A stretch of 17,143 nt of DNA from an uncultured Clostridia bacterium (GCA_947089305.1 CAMUJQ010000015.1:1-17143), one strand, 5' to 3'. Counted from the first letter of the stretch, positions 1-6,532 are shown. Made by a program: numbers and translations. Notes: generated by a model from the letters alone, not told the origin.

Positions 1-50
1 TATAATTTTTAATAAATTATAAATTGGAATTTTTTTATTGAATTAATAAT

Positions 51-78
51 TTGACTTTTATATTCTAATAGTTACAAT
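51..78 (+). promoter_or_regulatory. Sigma-A-like promoter of the HExxH gene
   Basis: TTGACT (51-56) and TACAAT (73-78) are separated by 16 bp. The predicted start near 85 leaves a leader of about 9 nt before the ATG at 94, and no Shine-Dalgarno sequence is visible in it. Confidence 0.5.
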
Positions 79-93
79 TAGATTAATAACAAA

Positions 94-780
94 ATGAAAA
101 CTTTGATTACAGACCATTTTATTTTAAATTATCAAGATGAACTAGAAAATTTTATTAATGATTCTCTAGACGTTTTTAGTAGCAAAATAAATTTTATTAA
201 AACTTTATTTAATGCTGACTTAAATAAAAAAATCAAGGTTTCATTTTTCACTGATAGAAATGCTTTTGTTGCATACATTAAATTTGTTTCAAATGGAAAT
301 ACTCCACCCGATTGGGCAACTGGTTGTTTTTATAATGGAGAAATTCAAACTTTAATAAATTTGAACAACGTGGCCGAAGTAAACCTGAAAAAACACTTAT
401 TAACCCACGAATTTGTACACTTATATTTTAACGAGTTAATATATAATAAAAATAATATTTATAGAATTAGATGGTTTGATGAAGCTTATGCTAAATTTAT
501 TGACGGCAGCGAAACTAACAAACCAGTCAGCCATTTTAAAACTATTGCAAATAAGTTAAAACTACATTTAAATTTTGATGTTAACCAATTAAACGATAGC
601 AACAAAATTATTACTAAAGATTACAATGGCTATGAAATGTTTAGCATAATTGGCAAATATATTTTTGAAAACAACTTGCACAAAAAATTATTAAATGAAC
701 TTTTAAAAAATCAAAATACTGTTATCAATCTTGGTACTAGCATTTTAAAATTAGCAATTGATTATATTGACTCTTTATAG
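94..780 (+). CDS. Gluzincin-type HExxH metallopeptidase-like protein, cytoplasmic
   Basis: This 228-residue protein carries the zinc-peptidase signature HEFVH at residues 105-109 and a downstream WFDEA segment (127-131). E130 there is a good candidate for the third zinc ligand, the arrangement seen in gluzincins of the peptidase-MA type. In that fold the two histidines and the distal glutamate bind zinc and the glutamate in HEFVH activates water. There is no signal peptide or membrane segment, so it should act inside the cell, unlike most secreted relatives. The N-terminal half (about 1-100) is lysine- and asparagine-rich and shows no motif I recognise. It is a single-gene unit with its own promoter and terminator. 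The start lacks a clear ribosome binding site. The peptidase-like assignment is firm on motif grounds; substrate and family name are unknown. Confidence 0.7.
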   Translation: MKTLITDHFILNYQDELENFINDSLDVFSSKINFIKTLFNADLNKKIKVSFFTDRNAFVAYIKFVSNGNTPPDWATGCFYNGEIQTLINLNNVAEVNLKKHLLTHEFVHLYFNELIYNKNNIYRIRWFDEAYAKFIDGSETNKPVSHFKTIANKLKLHLNFDVNQLNDSNKIITKDYNGYEMFSIIGKYIFENNLHKKLLNELLKNQNTVINLGTSILKLAIDYIDSL

Positions 781-812
781 CTCTCTTTTCTTTTTAAACT
801 AATTAAGCATTA

Positions 813-846
813 AAAGTTATTGTTTACTAAACATAACTTTTTTTTA
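813..846 (+). terminator. Rho-independent terminator after the HExxH gene
   Basis: AAAGTTAT (813-820) pairs with ATAACTTT (833-840). GTTT and AAAC can extend the stem inward, and a run of T follows. It separates the peptidase gene from the next cassette. Confidence 0.7.
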
Positions 847-866
847 TTTAAAAAAAACAAAACATT

Positions 867-910
867 AAAATTTACATGTAAAAATTTATTTTATAAAATT
901 TACATGTAAA
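867..910. promoter_or_regulatory. Paired palindromic operators upstream of the HNH cassette
   Basis: The 16-mer AAAATTTACATGTAAA occurs twice (867-882 and 895-910). Each copy contains the perfect 12-bp palindrome TTTACATGTAAA (871-882, 899-910). Centres are 28 bp apart, and the downstream copy ends 3 bp before the -35 box. This placement suits a dimeric regulator, either an activator or a cooperative repressor. No copy was seen elsewhere in the window, so the regulator is not identified. Confidence 0.7.
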
Positions 911-912
911 TG

Positions 913-941
913 TTGACTTTTTTATTTTATTAGTATATACT
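913..941 (+). promoter_or_regulatory. Strong promoter of the HNH-DGQHR-hydrolase cassette
   Basis: TTGACT (913-918), a 17-bp spacer and TATACT (936-941) nearly match the sigma-A consensus. The predicted start near 948 lies just before the AGGAG ribosome binding site at 951-955, giving a leader of about 13 nt. Confidence 0.75.
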
Positions 942-960
942 CTCAATAAAAGGAGCCAAA

Positions 961-1461
961 ATGAGAGACTTAATAAGTATAGCAAGAAGTGGAAACAACA
1001 AAGCTAAAGAGCGAACTATGTTATTGCTTAACACTTTTGACAAGTTTTGTAAAAAACTTAATAAAGATCGATTTCTTAAGTTGTATATGCTTACACTTTA
1101 TCGGCAATCTTATGATAGAGCTAAAACTTGCAGCATAATAGTAAAAAAAGAATTCGATTTAGATATAAATTCAGAAGAGGCTAAGCAGTTTAATATTTGG
1201 ATAAATGCTTATTTTAATAAACTCAATGTTAGAAAAAAAATTCCAATAGAAACTAAACAAGAATTATATTATTTGCAAAATAAAAAATGTAATATTTGTA
1301 ACCTTGCTTTTAATAACTTCTCTACCAGCCTTCCTTGTGACCACATAATTGCTTGGTCACTAGTTGGCGACAATTTAATAAACAATTTAGAATTATTGTG
1401 CAAAGCTTGCAACGAAAAGAAAGGTGCAAAAACAGACTATATTTTTAAAAATATAAATTAA
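961..1461 (+). CDS. HNH endonuclease
   Basis: This 166-residue protein has a C-terminal HNH nuclease domain (about 95-160). It has a zinc knuckle of C110/C113 and C147/C150, the DH pair D127-H128 that begins the HNH core, the N141-N142 asparagines, and N151 after the last cysteine. HNH enzymes cleave DNA using one metal ion at this beta-beta-alpha-metal site. The N-terminal 90 residues are helical, charged and unfamiliar; they may set target choice or contact a partner. AGGAG lies 5 nt upstream of the start. It is the first gene of a cassette: the DGQHR gene begins 15 nt after its stop. All motif residues look intact. Target sequence, and whether it acts on modified or unmodified DNA, cannot be read from the sequence. 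Confidence 0.85.
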   Translation: MRDLISIARSGNNKAKERTMLLLNTFDKFCKKLNKDRFLKLYMLTLYRQSYDRAKTCSIIVKKEFDLDINSEEAKQFNIWINAYFNKLNVRKKIPIETKQELYYLQNKKCNICNLAFNNFSTSLPCDHIIAWSLVGDNLINNLELLCKACNEKKGAKTDYIFKNIN

Positions 1462-1476
1462 AATTAGGAGAAAATT

Positions 1477-2559
1477 ATGAAAAAAATTTTATTACAAAAA
1501 ATAACACAATTTAACACTGTTTATTATATCGGTAGAATTGACCCAAGAATTTTATGTAAAGTTGCAAAAGAGCTTGAAATGAGCACAACCCAAGAGGCAC
1601 AACGACCATTAAGTGAAAAAAGAGTTAAAGAGATTGCTTGTTATGTAGAAAACTATGGCATTCTTCCTAACACATTAACACTTGCAACAAATAATAACAT
1701 GCTAAAAGTTAATAAAATTGAAGGTATTGAAGGGGTTGACGATTTATATTATTTAGATTTTCCAAATACAGAAGAAGAACTTAATGCTTATAAAAACACA
1801 ATTGATGTTATGGATGGTCAGCATAGATTATATTCTTTTCATGATACTATAAGATGCCTTGCTGATAATATAAAATATCAAATTGGCTTTACTTTATTTA
1901 TCACGCCAACTTTGCAAGAAAGAAGAAAAATTTTTGTTACATGCAATGAAAAACAAGAGAAAGTTAGCGGAAATCTTTTAATGTGGTTTAGGTCAAAACT
2001 TGATATGCTTAGTGAATATGAAAAAATATATTATAGTTTAGTATCAAAGCTTAACACTTGTCACCCTCTTAAAGGCAAAATTATTATGAGTGCTGAAAAA
2101 ATTTTTCGTGGGTTTAAAGCAAAAGAAGTTATGGAAGCTTTAAAAAATGCTCATATAGATGATTTATGTGTAGCAAATCAACCTTTAAGCGAAGACAAAA
2201 AAGTTAAAGTAATTTCAACTTATTTATCAGCCTGGGAAAATGTTGTTGGATTTAGTTTTATAGGTTCAGATGCTAAAACTGCAGGCGCAGCAATTAAAAT
2301 GGCTGGACTTAGATATATGTTACTTTTACTTATTCCAATGTGGGATAAAGCAATAAACCATCATAAACTTTTTAATACTGAATTTATAGAAAGCACTATT
2401 AAAGAACTTATATCCAGTTATGGGGTTCTTTATAAAGACTTCTTTTTAGCTAATAAAACATGGTTTAGAGATAGAACAGCAATCGCAGATGCCGCAAATG
2501 GGTCTGCAATGAAAATACGTACCTTTGGCTCTGAATCATTTAATCCACTTGGTGAATAG
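1477..2559 (+). CDS. DGQHR-domain protein (DndB-like)
   Basis: This 360-residue protein carries the diagnostic DGQHR motif at residues 113-117. Before it is a QRPLSEKRVKEIA stretch (42-54), typical of the family's N-terminal ParB/sulfiredoxin-like fold. After it is a segment with QERRKIF and NEKQEKVSGNLL (about 147-167), also characteristic. The family includes DndB, the regulator of DNA phosphorothioation, and related proteins in 7-deazaguanine DNA-modification clusters. Roles in binding DNA or nucleotides and in regulation are known or proposed. It follows the HNH gene by 15 nt with an AGGAG ribosome binding site, so the two are co-transcribed. No dndCDE, ssp or dpd genes are present in the window, so a classical modification system is not supported here. 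Family assignment is firm; role is inference. Confidence 0.8.
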   Translation: MKKILLQKITQFNTVYYIGRIDPRILCKVAKELEMSTTQEAQRPLSEKRVKEIACYVENYGILPNTLTLATNNNMLKVNKIEGIEGVDDLYYLDFPNTEEELNAYKNTIDVMDGQHRLYSFHDTIRCLADNIKYQIGFTLFITPTLQERRKIFVTCNEKQEKVSGNLLMWFRSKLDMLSEYEKIYYSLVSKLNTCHPLKGKIIMSAEKIFRGFKAKEVMEALKNAHIDDLCVANQPLSEDKKVKVISTYLSAWENVVGFSFIGSDAKTAGAAIKMAGLRYMLLLLIPMWDKAINHHKLFNTEFIESTIKELISSYGVLYKDFFLANKTWFRDRTAIADAANGSAMKIRTFGSESFNPLGE

Positions 2560-2626
2560 ATTTAATTTAAATAAAATATATAATAGCTTGTTTAAAAAAC
2601 ACAATTTATAAAAATTTGGAGATTAT

Positions 2627-3067
2627 ATGAAAATATTTTTAATGGGCGCTGTTACAAGTGCAAATAAAAAACAATTAAAAAAATATAATTTTTATAAGCA
2701 ATTATTGCATTCATATGGGGAATTAACAACTCCCGATGATATTTGGGCTTATAGAAATAAATGCAAAGAGGATACAAACAAAACTAAACTTGAAATAGAC
2801 AAGCTAATGACTGACTTTGACTTAGCGCGCATTAAAGAAAGTGATTTACTTATATGCGATATATCAAGTCAGTCCATTGGAGTTGGCATTGAACTTGGAA
2901 CAGCATATGTAAATAATAATAAAGTGGTGTTTTGTTTTGAAAAAGGTTCGATTATAAGTAATATGATAACAGGAGTTTTTAACTCGTCTAAATTTATTGA
3001 ATATAAAAATTTAGAAGACTTAAAAAACAAATTAATTCCTTTGCTTAATGAAATTACAAATAAATAA
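2627..3067 (+). CDS. 2'-deoxynucleoside 5'-phosphate N-hydrolase, DNPH1/Rcl-like (nucleoside 2-deoxyribosyltransferase superfamily)
   Basis: This 146-residue protein matches the Rcl/DNPH1 branch of the nucleoside deoxyribosyltransferase fold. The segment SQSIGVGIELG (81-91) corresponds to the PSLGVGYELG active-site strand of mammalian DNPH1. D65, S83 and E89 have the same spacing as D69, S87 and E93 of rat Rcl as I recall it; E89 would be the catalytic nucleophile. An N-terminal MGAVTSANKKQ segment (6-16) fits the family's phosphate/sugar-binding loop. DNPH1 enzymes split the N-glycosidic bond of deoxynucleoside monophosphates, and the human enzyme acts on 5-hydroxymethyl-dUMP. The gene lies 67 nt after the DGQHR gene with a GGAG ribosome binding site and no terminator between, so it is probably the third gene of the cassette. 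The substrate is unproven; a deoxyribosyltransferase activity is the alternative. Confidence 0.75.
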   Translation: MKIFLMGAVTSANKKQLKKYNFYKQLLHSYGELTTPDDIWAYRNKCKEDTNKTKLEIDKLMTDFDLARIKESDLLICDISSQSIGVGIELGTAYVNNNKVVFCFEKGSIISNMITGVFNSSKFIEYKNLEDLKNKLIPLLNEITNK

Positions 3068-3068
3068 T

Positions 3069-3098
3069 TTGACTATTATTATGTTAGCATGATAGAAT
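3069..3098 (+). promoter_or_regulatory. Promoter of the zinc-ribbon/coiled-coil gene
   Basis: TTGACT (3069-3074) and TAGAAT (3093-3098) are separated by 18 bp. The -35 begins 2 nt after the stop codon of the preceding gene, and no terminator is visible between, so read-through from the cassette is possible. Confidence 0.55.
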
Positions 3099-3117
3099 AA
3101 AATTATAGGAGAACTTT

Positions 3118-4176
3118 ATGGCTATAGTTTCAGCTAGATGCACAAGTTGTGGTGCAGGTATCCAAGTTGATGATGCAGTAGATGCAGGCATTTGCCCTAA
3201 TTGTGGCACGGCTTTCGTTACAGAAAAAGCAATTAATAACAATATAACAAATGTTACAAATAACATAGAAACAGCAATCTTTAGGGATTCTGATACTATG
3301 GAACAACTTATTGAAAAATATAATGCTTTTATTAAGCTTTTACACATTGATTATCAAGTTGTTGCACCTAAATATTCAATCAAAGGTACAATACAAAAAA
3401 ATATAGATTATAAAGACAAACTTGAAACTTTAGTTGAACAATATAATAATGAAGTAGAAATGTGGTTAGAAAAATATAATAAAAAAACTGAAGAATACAC
3501 CGCAGCTCAAGAAGCAATAACAGTTAAATATTTAAAAAATGAATGCGAAAAACTAAGAAATAAAGTTACTGTTTCTCAAACCAATTTAGATAAAACAATA
3601 AAACAACTAAATGAAACTAACGAATTAATTGATGAAATGCAATTAAAACTAAATGAAGCAGAAAATAAAGCTCAAAAAGCATTATCAACTTTATTCGATT
3701 TACGCGATGTTGTAAACAATATGTTAAAATTATATCCTGCCGATGTTCGCTCTTATTTATTTGGTGCCGACTATGAAAAACAAGCAGCGCTTGCTATGTT
3801 AAATTTAAGCGAAGTTGTTGCTTCAAATTATGCAAATGAAATTTATACATTGAATGAATTTATTAAGGATTATGCTCCTTATGAAAATTTAAATAATTTT
3901 AAAAATTCAATAACTAATTTAAATAAATTTTTAAATGACGGAACACGTGAATTATATTATGAATCGATTAACGAACTAAATAAATTTGAAAACGAATTTA
4001 ATAATTTAAAAGCAAAATTTGAAAGTCCTGAAACAGTTAAGCAAAAACAAATAGAACTAGAAATAAAAGAAGAGAAAGCAAAAAAACGCGCTATAAATTT
4101 AAAAACAATTGCTTATTTATCAACTGTTGCAATTGTAATAATTGTAGCTCTAGCAATATTTTTAATTTTTAAATAA
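3118..4176 (+). CDS. Tail-anchored zinc-ribbon and coiled-coil membrane protein, function unknown
   Basis: This 352-residue protein starts with a zinc ribbon: C8/C11 and C26/C29 in CTSCG and CPNCG knuckles. An asparagine/threonine-rich linker follows (about 38-52). Next comes a long charged helical region (about 60-325), most strongly coiled-coil-like around 110-200, where E, K, Q and L recur. A single hydrophobic helix (about 328-351) ends the chain, so the bulk should face the cytoplasm as a C-terminally anchored protein. There is no signal peptide. AGGAG lies 7 nt upstream of the start. It is monocistronic, with its own promoter and terminator. The domain order resembles other zinc-ribbon sensor or scaffold proteins of unknown role in Firmicutes; I do not recognise a named family. 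A short reverse-strand reading frame over its 5' end is a shadow. Confidence 0.75.
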   Translation: MAIVSARCTSCGAGIQVDDAVDAGICPNCGTAFVTEKAINNNITNVTNNIETAIFRDSDTMEQLIEKYNAFIKLLHIDYQVVAPKYSIKGTIQKNIDYKDKLETLVEQYNNEVEMWLEKYNKKTEEYTAAQEAITVKYLKNECEKLRNKVTVSQTNLDKTIKQLNETNELIDEMQLKLNEAENKAQKALSTLFDLRDVVNNMLKLYPADVRSYLFGADYEKQAALAMLNLSEVVASNYANEIYTLNEFIKDYAPYENLNNFKNSITNLNKFLNDGTRELYYESINELNKFENEFNNLKAKFESPETVKQKQIELEIKEEKAKKRAINLKTIAYLSTVAIVIIVALAIFLIFK

Positions 4177-4183
4177 TTAAGAT

Positions 4184-4211
4184 AAGTTCTGATTTAATCA
4201 GAACTTTTTTT
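4184..4211 (+). terminator. Rho-independent terminator after the zinc-ribbon gene
   Basis: AGTTCTGAT and ATCAGAACT form a 9-bp stem with a TTA loop, followed by a run of seven T. Confidence 0.85.
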
Positions 4212-4221
4212 AGCACTAAGT

Positions 4222-4250
4222 TTGACTTAAATTAAAAAAATTAGTATAAT
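4222..4250 (+). promoter_or_regulatory. Promoter of nrdG, placing the start codon at +1
   Basis: TTGACT (4222-4227), a 17-bp spacer and a perfect TATAAT (4245-4250) are followed by only 6 nt (TAAATT) before the ATG. Transcription should begin at or within a base of the start codon, giving a leaderless mRNA. No NrdR box is visible here. Confidence 0.75.
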
Positions 4251-4256
4251 TAAATT

Positions 4257-4946
4257 ATGAAAATTAATGGTTTAGAAAAATTATCAATGGTAGATTTTGA
4301 AGGACATTTATGTGCTACAGTTTTTACTGCTGGCTGTAATTTTAGATGTCCATTTTGTCATAATGCCGACCTTGTTGAATGTAAAAATTTAAGTGAAATA
4401 TCAGAAGAAGAATTTTTTTCTTTTTTATCTAAACGCAAAGGACTGTTAGATGCAGTGTGTATTAGTGGTGGCGAACCAACTTTGCAAAATGATTTAACTT
4501 TGTTTATTAAAAAAATTAAAGCTCTTGGCTTCTTAGTTAAGTTAGATACAAACGGTTCAAATCCAATTTTATTAAAAGAATTAATTGACAACAAACTGAT
4601 TGATTATGTTGCTATGGATATAAAAAATTCTCAAGAAAAATATATATTAACAGCTGGCAAAGGCTTTTATGCTTTAGAAGATATAAAAAAATCTGTTGAA
4701 ATTTTAAAGCAAAATAAAATAGATTATGAGTTTAGAACAACTTTAATAAAAAATCATCATGAAACTAAGGATATTGAAAATATAGCTAAGTGGCTTAATG
4801 GCGCTGATAAAATGTTTCTACAATGTTTTGTTGACAGTGGAAATTGCTTGGAAGACGGCTGCGAAAAAATTGATAAACAAGTAGCGCAAGACTTTAAAAA
4901 TATATTAGCTAAAACTATTAAAAATGTTAGCTTACGAGGTTATTAA
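4257..4946 (+). CDS. nrdG: Anaerobic ribonucleotide reductase activase, radical SAM (NrdG2 type)
   Basis: This 229-residue radical-SAM enzyme holds the cluster motif CNFRCPFCHN, with C27, C31 and C34 binding a [4Fe-4S] cluster. GGEP at 71-74 is the SAM-binding loop. The opening segment (KLSMVDFEG, about 8-16, then TVFTAGCNF) is the pattern of the second NrdG subfamily, longer than the E. coli-type activase. It would reduce SAM and abstract hydrogen from the conserved glycine of NrdD, making the glycyl radical. nrdD lies about 4 kb away on the opposite strand and is the obvious partner. A related glycyl-radical activase of the pyruvate formate-lyase type is the alternative, but no other glycyl-radical enzyme is in the window. 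There is no ribosome binding site; the ATG sits 6 nt after the -10 box. Confidence 0.85.
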   Translation: MKINGLEKLSMVDFEGHLCATVFTAGCNFRCPFCHNADLVECKNLSEISEEEFFSFLSKRKGLLDAVCISGGEPTLQNDLTLFIKKIKALGFLVKLDTNGSNPILLKELIDNKLIDYVAMDIKNSQEKYILTAGKGFYALEDIKKSVEILKQNKIDYEFRTTLIKNHHETKDIENIAKWLNGADKMFLQCFVDSGNCLEDGCEKIDKQVAQDFKNILAKTIKNVSLRGY

Positions 4947-4947
4947 A

Positions 4948-4973
4948 AAAACAGCAACTGCTGTTTTTTTTGA
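4948..4973. terminator. Bidirectional terminator between nrdG and the double-HTH gene
   Basis: AACAGCA (4950-4956) and TGCTGTT (4959-4965) form a tight stem with a 2-nt spacer, flanked by A-runs on the left and T-runs on the right. It can stop transcription from both convergent genes. Confidence 0.85.
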
Positions 4974-4976
4974 AAA

Positions 4977-5420
4977 TTAATTACTTCTATCTCTACCAAC
5001 TAGTTCATCTATTGTTATTTTCATATATTTAGCTAATTCATATACTAAAACTATATTCGGATCTGCCCCGCTTTTCCAATCTACAAAATGAGAAGATTTT
5101 ACCTGAGTATTGTTAAAAATCATTGTTCTACTAATGTTATTTTCATTCATTTTATTTCTTAAACTTTCGTAAAATGGTGGACATACCTTTGGCTTATAAT
5201 CTAAAACTTCATCACTTCTTCCCATCAAAAATTCAAGTGAGCAATTAAAATAGTTAACTACCTTTATTGCACTTGATAATTTCATTAAAGATTTACCATT
5301 CTTCCAATCACTTAATGTAGACTCTGATACTCCTATTTCACGAGCAATTGTTTTAGCATTTTTTTGCTTTTCTTCCATTAACTCCGTTAATCTTTCACAT
5401 ATCATAATATTTTGTTCCAT
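4977..5420 (-). CDS. XRE-family repressor with two tandem helix-turn-helix domains
   Basis: This 147-residue protein contains two Cro/CI-type HTH units in one chain: residues about 8-70 (recognition helix near VSESTLSDWKNG, 31-42) and about 83-143 (core near VKSSHFVDWKSG, 107-118). The second unit is more divergent, but ends with the family's IDELVGRD pattern, as the first ends with LEFLMGRSD. There is no other domain, so it could read a two-fold operator as a monomer or bind as a larger assembly. The region ahead of it carries a divergent strong promoter with an inverted repeat inside its spacer, which makes autoregulation plus control of the divergent RNA likely. The ATG at 5420 has no clear ribosome binding site; M6 is an alternative start. 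Confidence 0.8.
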   Translation of the reverse strand: MEQNIMICERLTELMEEKQKNAKTIAREIGVSESTLSDWKNGKSLMKLSSAIKVVNYFNCSLEFLMGRSDEVLDYKPKVCPPFYESLRNKMNENNISRTMIFNNTQVKSSHFVDWKSGADPNIVLVYELAKYMKITIDELVGRDRSN

Positions 5421-5454
5421 AATATTATTATTGTGTTTTATTCATAAAAAATGC

Positions 5455-5483
5455 TTGACGATTCGGTAAAGCTACCGTATAAT
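5455..5483 (+). promoter_or_regulatory. Strong divergent promoter with an operator in its spacer
   Basis: TTGACG (5455-5460), a 17-bp spacer and a perfect TATAAT (5478-5483) form a near-consensus promoter reading away from the XRE gene. The spacer contains the inverted repeat CGGTA (5464-5468) / TACCG (5473-5477). A repressor bound there would block RNA polymerase. It also overlaps a weak minus-strand promoter for the XRE gene (TTTACC-18-TATGAA), fitting autoregulation. Confidence 0.75.
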
Positions 5484-5488
5484 ATAAT

Positions 5489-5630
5489 AACTTGTAAATT
5501 ATATTTTAGTTCTCGCAAAAATAAACTAAATTCTAATAAATGTAAAATAGTTTATAAAAATAATTTACAAGTTTAACAAAAAAAGTATGCTTCATTAAAA
5601 AAACACCTTTATTAAAGGTGCTTTTTTTAT
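5489..5630 (+). ncRNA. Predicted small RNA with three-way junction
   Basis: The promoter at 5455-5483 predicts a start at about 5489-5491, and a terminator lies at 5604-5628, giving a transcript of about 140 nt. Three nested helices are visible. P1 is a perfect 14-bp stem (5489-5502 with 5560-5573; AACTTGTAAATTAT on the 5' side). P2 is 7 bp (5505-5511 with 5524-5530). P3 is 5 bp (5536-5540 with 5551-5555). They would form a compact three-way junction starting at the first transcribed base. No reading frame with a ribosome binding site is present; the only ATGs are followed at once or within three codons by a stop. Its 3' end is convergent with trxB and shares its terminator. No known RNA family was recognised. 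Confidence 0.6.
5598..5630. terminator. Bidirectional terminator for trxB and the small RNA
   Basis: CACCTTT (5604-5610) and AAAGGTG (5614-5620) form a 7-bp stem with an ATT loop, with A-runs before and T-runs after. It serves the plus-strand RNA and, read in reverse, the end of trxB, whose stop codon overlaps the T-run. Confidence 0.85.
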
Positions 5631-6532
5631 AAGCTTTCCACATAGGTGCTTGCCGCTGTTGCTGCAATTGCCCCATCGGCGCAGGCTGTTGTGAGCTGCC
5701 TTACAGCTTTGGTTCTACAGTCTCCCGCAACAAACAAACCTTGAGTTTTTGTTTTCAATGTTTCATCTGAAACAATATAGCCGTTTTTATCCAAATCAAC
5801 AAGTTCTTCAAAAATTTTATTATTTGGAACTTGACCGATTGCAACAAACAATGCTTTTGTGTTTAATTCAAAATTAGAGCCATCAACTTTTTCAAAAACA
5901 AGCCCACTTAACTCGTTTTCGCCTAAAAGTTTAATTAGTTTTGCGTTATGAGTGATTTTAATATTGTTTTTCTTCATAACTGCATCAACAAGTGCTTTAT
6001 CTCCAAAAAACTTATCAAATAAAGTTACAATATGAACTGATTTACAAGTAGATGAAAGCAGTAAAGCATATTGTAAAGCTGTATTAGCATCTCCTATTAA
6101 AACAACATCTTCATTAGCATAAAAAGCCCCATCGCAAAGTGCACAATAGCTGATTCCATGCCCAATTAAATTTTCTTCATTATTAAGTTTAAGTTTTCTG
6201 TGTTCAACGCCCGAAGCAATAATAACGCTTTTAGAAGTAAACTCTTCAAATTCTGTTTTTATTATAAAAAGTTGTCCACTTTTTTTTACATTTAAAACTT
6301 CTCCAAATTTGAACTCAACACCTAAATTAGTGATTTGTTCAAACATTTTATCGGCTAGTTCAACACCTGATGAACTTGCAATTGTTGGAAAGTTTTCTAC
6401 TCTTGGAGATTCAGCAATTTGACCTCCAATATTATTCTTTTCTAGTATCACAACTTTTTTATTGTTTCTAAGCGCGTAAAGTGCTGCTGTCATTCCAGCA
6501 GCACCTGCGCCAATAACTGTAATATCTACCAT
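5627..6532 (-). CDS. trxB: Thioredoxin-reductase-like flavoprotein lacking the NADPH motifs
   Basis: This 301-residue FAD protein has the N-terminal dinucleotide motif GAGAAG (8-13), GGQIAES (36-42), the redox-active CALC at 130-133, and a C-terminal GDC...QLTTACADGAIAA segment that completes the FAD site. It would pass electrons to a thioredoxin or redoxin through the CALC pair. The NADPH-binding region is atypical: the usual GGGNSA is GDANTA (147-152), and the HRRxxFRA segment is replaced by VTLFDKFFGDKAL (169-181), with no arginine pair to hold the 2'-phosphate. That loss is known in the ferredoxin-dependent flavin thioredoxin reductases of clostridia, so ferredoxin is the likely donor. 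Its ATG overlaps the nrdD stop by one base (TAATG), so it is translationally coupled and its redoxin partner is probably the NrdD tail. Relation to TrxB is certain; donor is inference. Confidence 0.85.
   Translation of the reverse strand: MVDITVIGAGAAGMTAALYALRNNKKVVILEKNNIGGQIAESPRVENFPTIASSSGVELADKMFEQITNLGVEFKFGEVLNVKKSGQLFIIKTEFEEFTSKSVIIASGVEHRKLKLNNEENLIGHGISYCALCDGAFYANEDVVLIGDANTALQYALLLSSTCKSVHIVTLFDKFFGDKALVDAVMKKNNIKITHNAKLIKLLGENELSGLVFEKVDGSNFELNTKALFVAIGQVPNNKIFEELVDLDKNGYIVSDETLKTKTQGLFVAGDCRTKAVRQLTTACADGAIAATAASTYVESL

Noticed and set aside
3084..3347. Reverse-strand reading frame of 87 codons over the start of the zinc-ribbon gene
   Set aside because: It lies opposite a well-supported gene with a ribosome binding site and zinc motifs, and its translation looks like antisense composition.
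5531..5600. Small peptide encoded in the RNA divergent from the double-HTH gene
   Set aside because: The ATGs are followed by TAA at once or by a stop after three codons, and no ribosome binding site precedes them.
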